Made by a program: the position numbers and the translations under genes. A model generated the notes under the pieces. It worked only from the letters and a program-made list of their open reading frames with translations. It had not been told where the DNA came from and searched no databases. Below, piece after piece: positions 63,024 to 64,000 of a stretch of 64,000 nucleotides of DNA. Position 1 is the first letter of the stretch; every line of letters begins with the position of its first letter. The stretch lies in assembly GCF_014696435.1 (NCBI RefSeq), contig NZ_JACJQG010000015.1, positions 62,001-126,000 on the forward strand. Reading direction: 5' to 3'. The stretch is from Calothrix anomala FACHB-343. Its GTDB lineage: Bacteria; Cyanobacteriota; Cyanobacteriia; Cyanobacteriales; Nostocaceae.

Positions 63024-64000
63024 ATGTTAAGTATTTCTGTTAATTTGGGTTTACCGCGCATACCTAATTTGGTGACTGCTTTACCAGGGCCGCGCGCTCA
63101 AGCAATTATAGAACGCGATCGCAATGTTACTTCTCCTTCTTACACTAGAGACTATCCCTTAGTTGTCGCTAGGGGTGAAGGTTGTATGGTGGAAGACGTT
63201 GATGGCAATGTTTTCTTAGATATGACAGCAGGTATCGCTGTTACCAACACCGGACATGCTCACCCTGAAGTTGTAGCCGCAATTCAAGCCCAATCAGCCC
63301 AATTGTTACACATGTCGGGGACTGATTTTTATTACGAACCGATGGTAGAACTGGCGGAAAAATTAGCGGTTCGCGCCCCTTTTCCCCAAGGTGCGAGGGT
63401 ATTTTTTACTAACTCAGGGGCGGAGTCTAACGAAGGGGCAATTAAACTAGCTCGATATTACACCAAGCGATCGCACATCGTCGCTTTTTTAGGTGCATTT
63501 CACGGGCGTACCTATGGCGCAATGTCTTTGACTGGTTCTAAAGCTGTGCAAAGAGCTAATTTTGGCCCGTTTGTACCGGGAGTAACTCATATTCCCTACG
63601 GCACTCACGCTAGCTTAGATTATCTAGAAAAACAGCTATTCCCAACTCTATTACCACCAGAGGAAATCGCCGCCATTGTTGTAGAACCAATTCAAGGGGA
63701 AGGCGGTTATATTGTTCCTGAGTCAGGCTTTTTAGAAAGAATTCGCAATATATGCGATCGCTATGGCATCTTAATGGTAGTTGATGAAGTGCAATCGGGT
63801 ATGGGGCGCACTGGTAAGTTATTTGCTATTGAGCATTGGGGCGTCATGCCAGATATTATTACCACAGCTAAAGGTATCGCTAGCGGTTTACCTCTAGGTG
63901 CAATCCTTTCTCGCCCAGAATTAATGACTTGGCCTCCTGGTGCCCACGCTACCACATTTGGGGGTAATCCTGTAGCTTGCGTTGCTGGTATTGCTACCCT
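63024..64000 (+). CDS. Acetylornithine/GABA-type class III aminotransferase (partial)
   Basis: The frame opens at ATG 63024 and is still open at the window edge (325 codons visible of an expected 420-430). Class III PLP-dependent aminotransferase: VEDVDGNVFLDMTAGIAVTNTGHAHPEV, TNSGAESNEGAIKLAR, AFHGRTYGAMSLTGSK, VEPIQGEGGYIVP, VVDEVQSGMGRTGK, and the PLP Lys in TTAKGIASGLPLGA. It resembles the acetylornithine aminotransferase family of cyanobacteria related to GabT. Whether it uses acetylornithine, GABA or another amino donor cannot be decided. Confidence 0.92.
   Translation, partial: MLSISVNLGLPRIPNLVTALPGPRAQAIIERDRNVTSPSYTRDYPLVVARGEGCMVEDVDGNVFLDMTAGIAVTNTGHAHPEVVAAIQAQSAQLLHMSGTDFYYEPMVELAEKLAVRAPFPQGARVFFTNSGAESNEGAIKLARYYTKRSHIVAFLGAFHGRTYGAMSLTGSKAVQRANFGPFVPGVTHIPYGTHASLDYLEKQLFPTLLPPEEIAAIVVEPIQGEGGYIVPESGFLERIRNICDRYGILMVVDEVQSGMGRTGKLFAIEHWGVMPDIITTAKGIASGLPLGAILSRPELMTWPPGAHATTFGGNPVACVAGIAT

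Overview
The window looks like chromosomal DNA of a filamentous, probably heterocyst-forming cyanobacterium of the Nostoc/Calothrix/Tolypothrix kind; no exact species can be named from the sequence. The grounds are dense HIP1 octamers (GCGATCGC), many 7-bp short tandem repeats (TTGACTG, ATGCCCC, TGTCATT types), a group I intron in tRNA-Leu(UAA), and cyanobacterial genes: ndhL, ndhB, raf1, menG, and the ndhL-DUF3007-trpA order.

Layout. 1-3267: right part of a Tn7/Tn5053-like transposon (3' end of tnsB, then tnsC and a long TnsD-like tniQ). Its putative end lies 25 bp from the 3' end of the intron-bearing tRNA-Leu (3293-3673, minus), so the tRNA gene is the likely attachment site. 4136-5843: ndhL, DUF3007, trpA. 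6110-10538: small membrane proteins, a YpfJ-type zinc peptidase and a Tat-exported aldo/keto reductase. 11445-17067: a secreted RTX protein, cardiolipin synthase and an endonuclease/exonuclease/phosphatase-fold enzyme. 17484-20826: a hybrid-sensor-type histidine kinase followed by two receiver proteins, one lacking the phosphoacceptor Asp. 20941-25227: glycosyltransferase, PIN toxin-antitoxin pair, transaldolase-family enzyme, secreted protein. 25775-27478: an RCK-membrane-RCK channel-like protein. 27937-30564: lptA-lptB-lptF, the lipopolysaccharide export module. 30685-33570: CBS protein, Asn-rich membrane-anchored protein, Uma2 nuclease. 33773-38983: two related CHAP-domain genes, one a 1314-residue multidomain exoprotein; they share 5' and 3' flanking sequence. 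39942-49906: raf1, receiver-GAF protein, menG, DUF445, Uma2, PgpH-type HD phosphodiesterase, degenerate ADP-ribosylglycohydrolase, a 45-residue small protein and aroQ. 50457-58847: topA, a three-gene DUF6745 cluster ending in a MITE-like insertion, an RRM protein, ndhB. 58890-64000: receiver-kinase, small protein, nucleoside transporter with a terminator in its leader, and the start of an acetylornithine/GABA-type aminotransferase running off the window.

Most genes are core or common accessory genes. The less ordinary parts are the transposon end with opposed binding-site repeats beside the tRNA-Leu, the duplicated CHAP cassette, the DUF6745 pair with its inserted palindromic element and 15-bp flanking direct repeats, and a minus-strand terminator with no coding gene upstream of it near nupC. 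I found no CRISPR array and no cas gene; whether the transposon carries one to the left cannot be seen.
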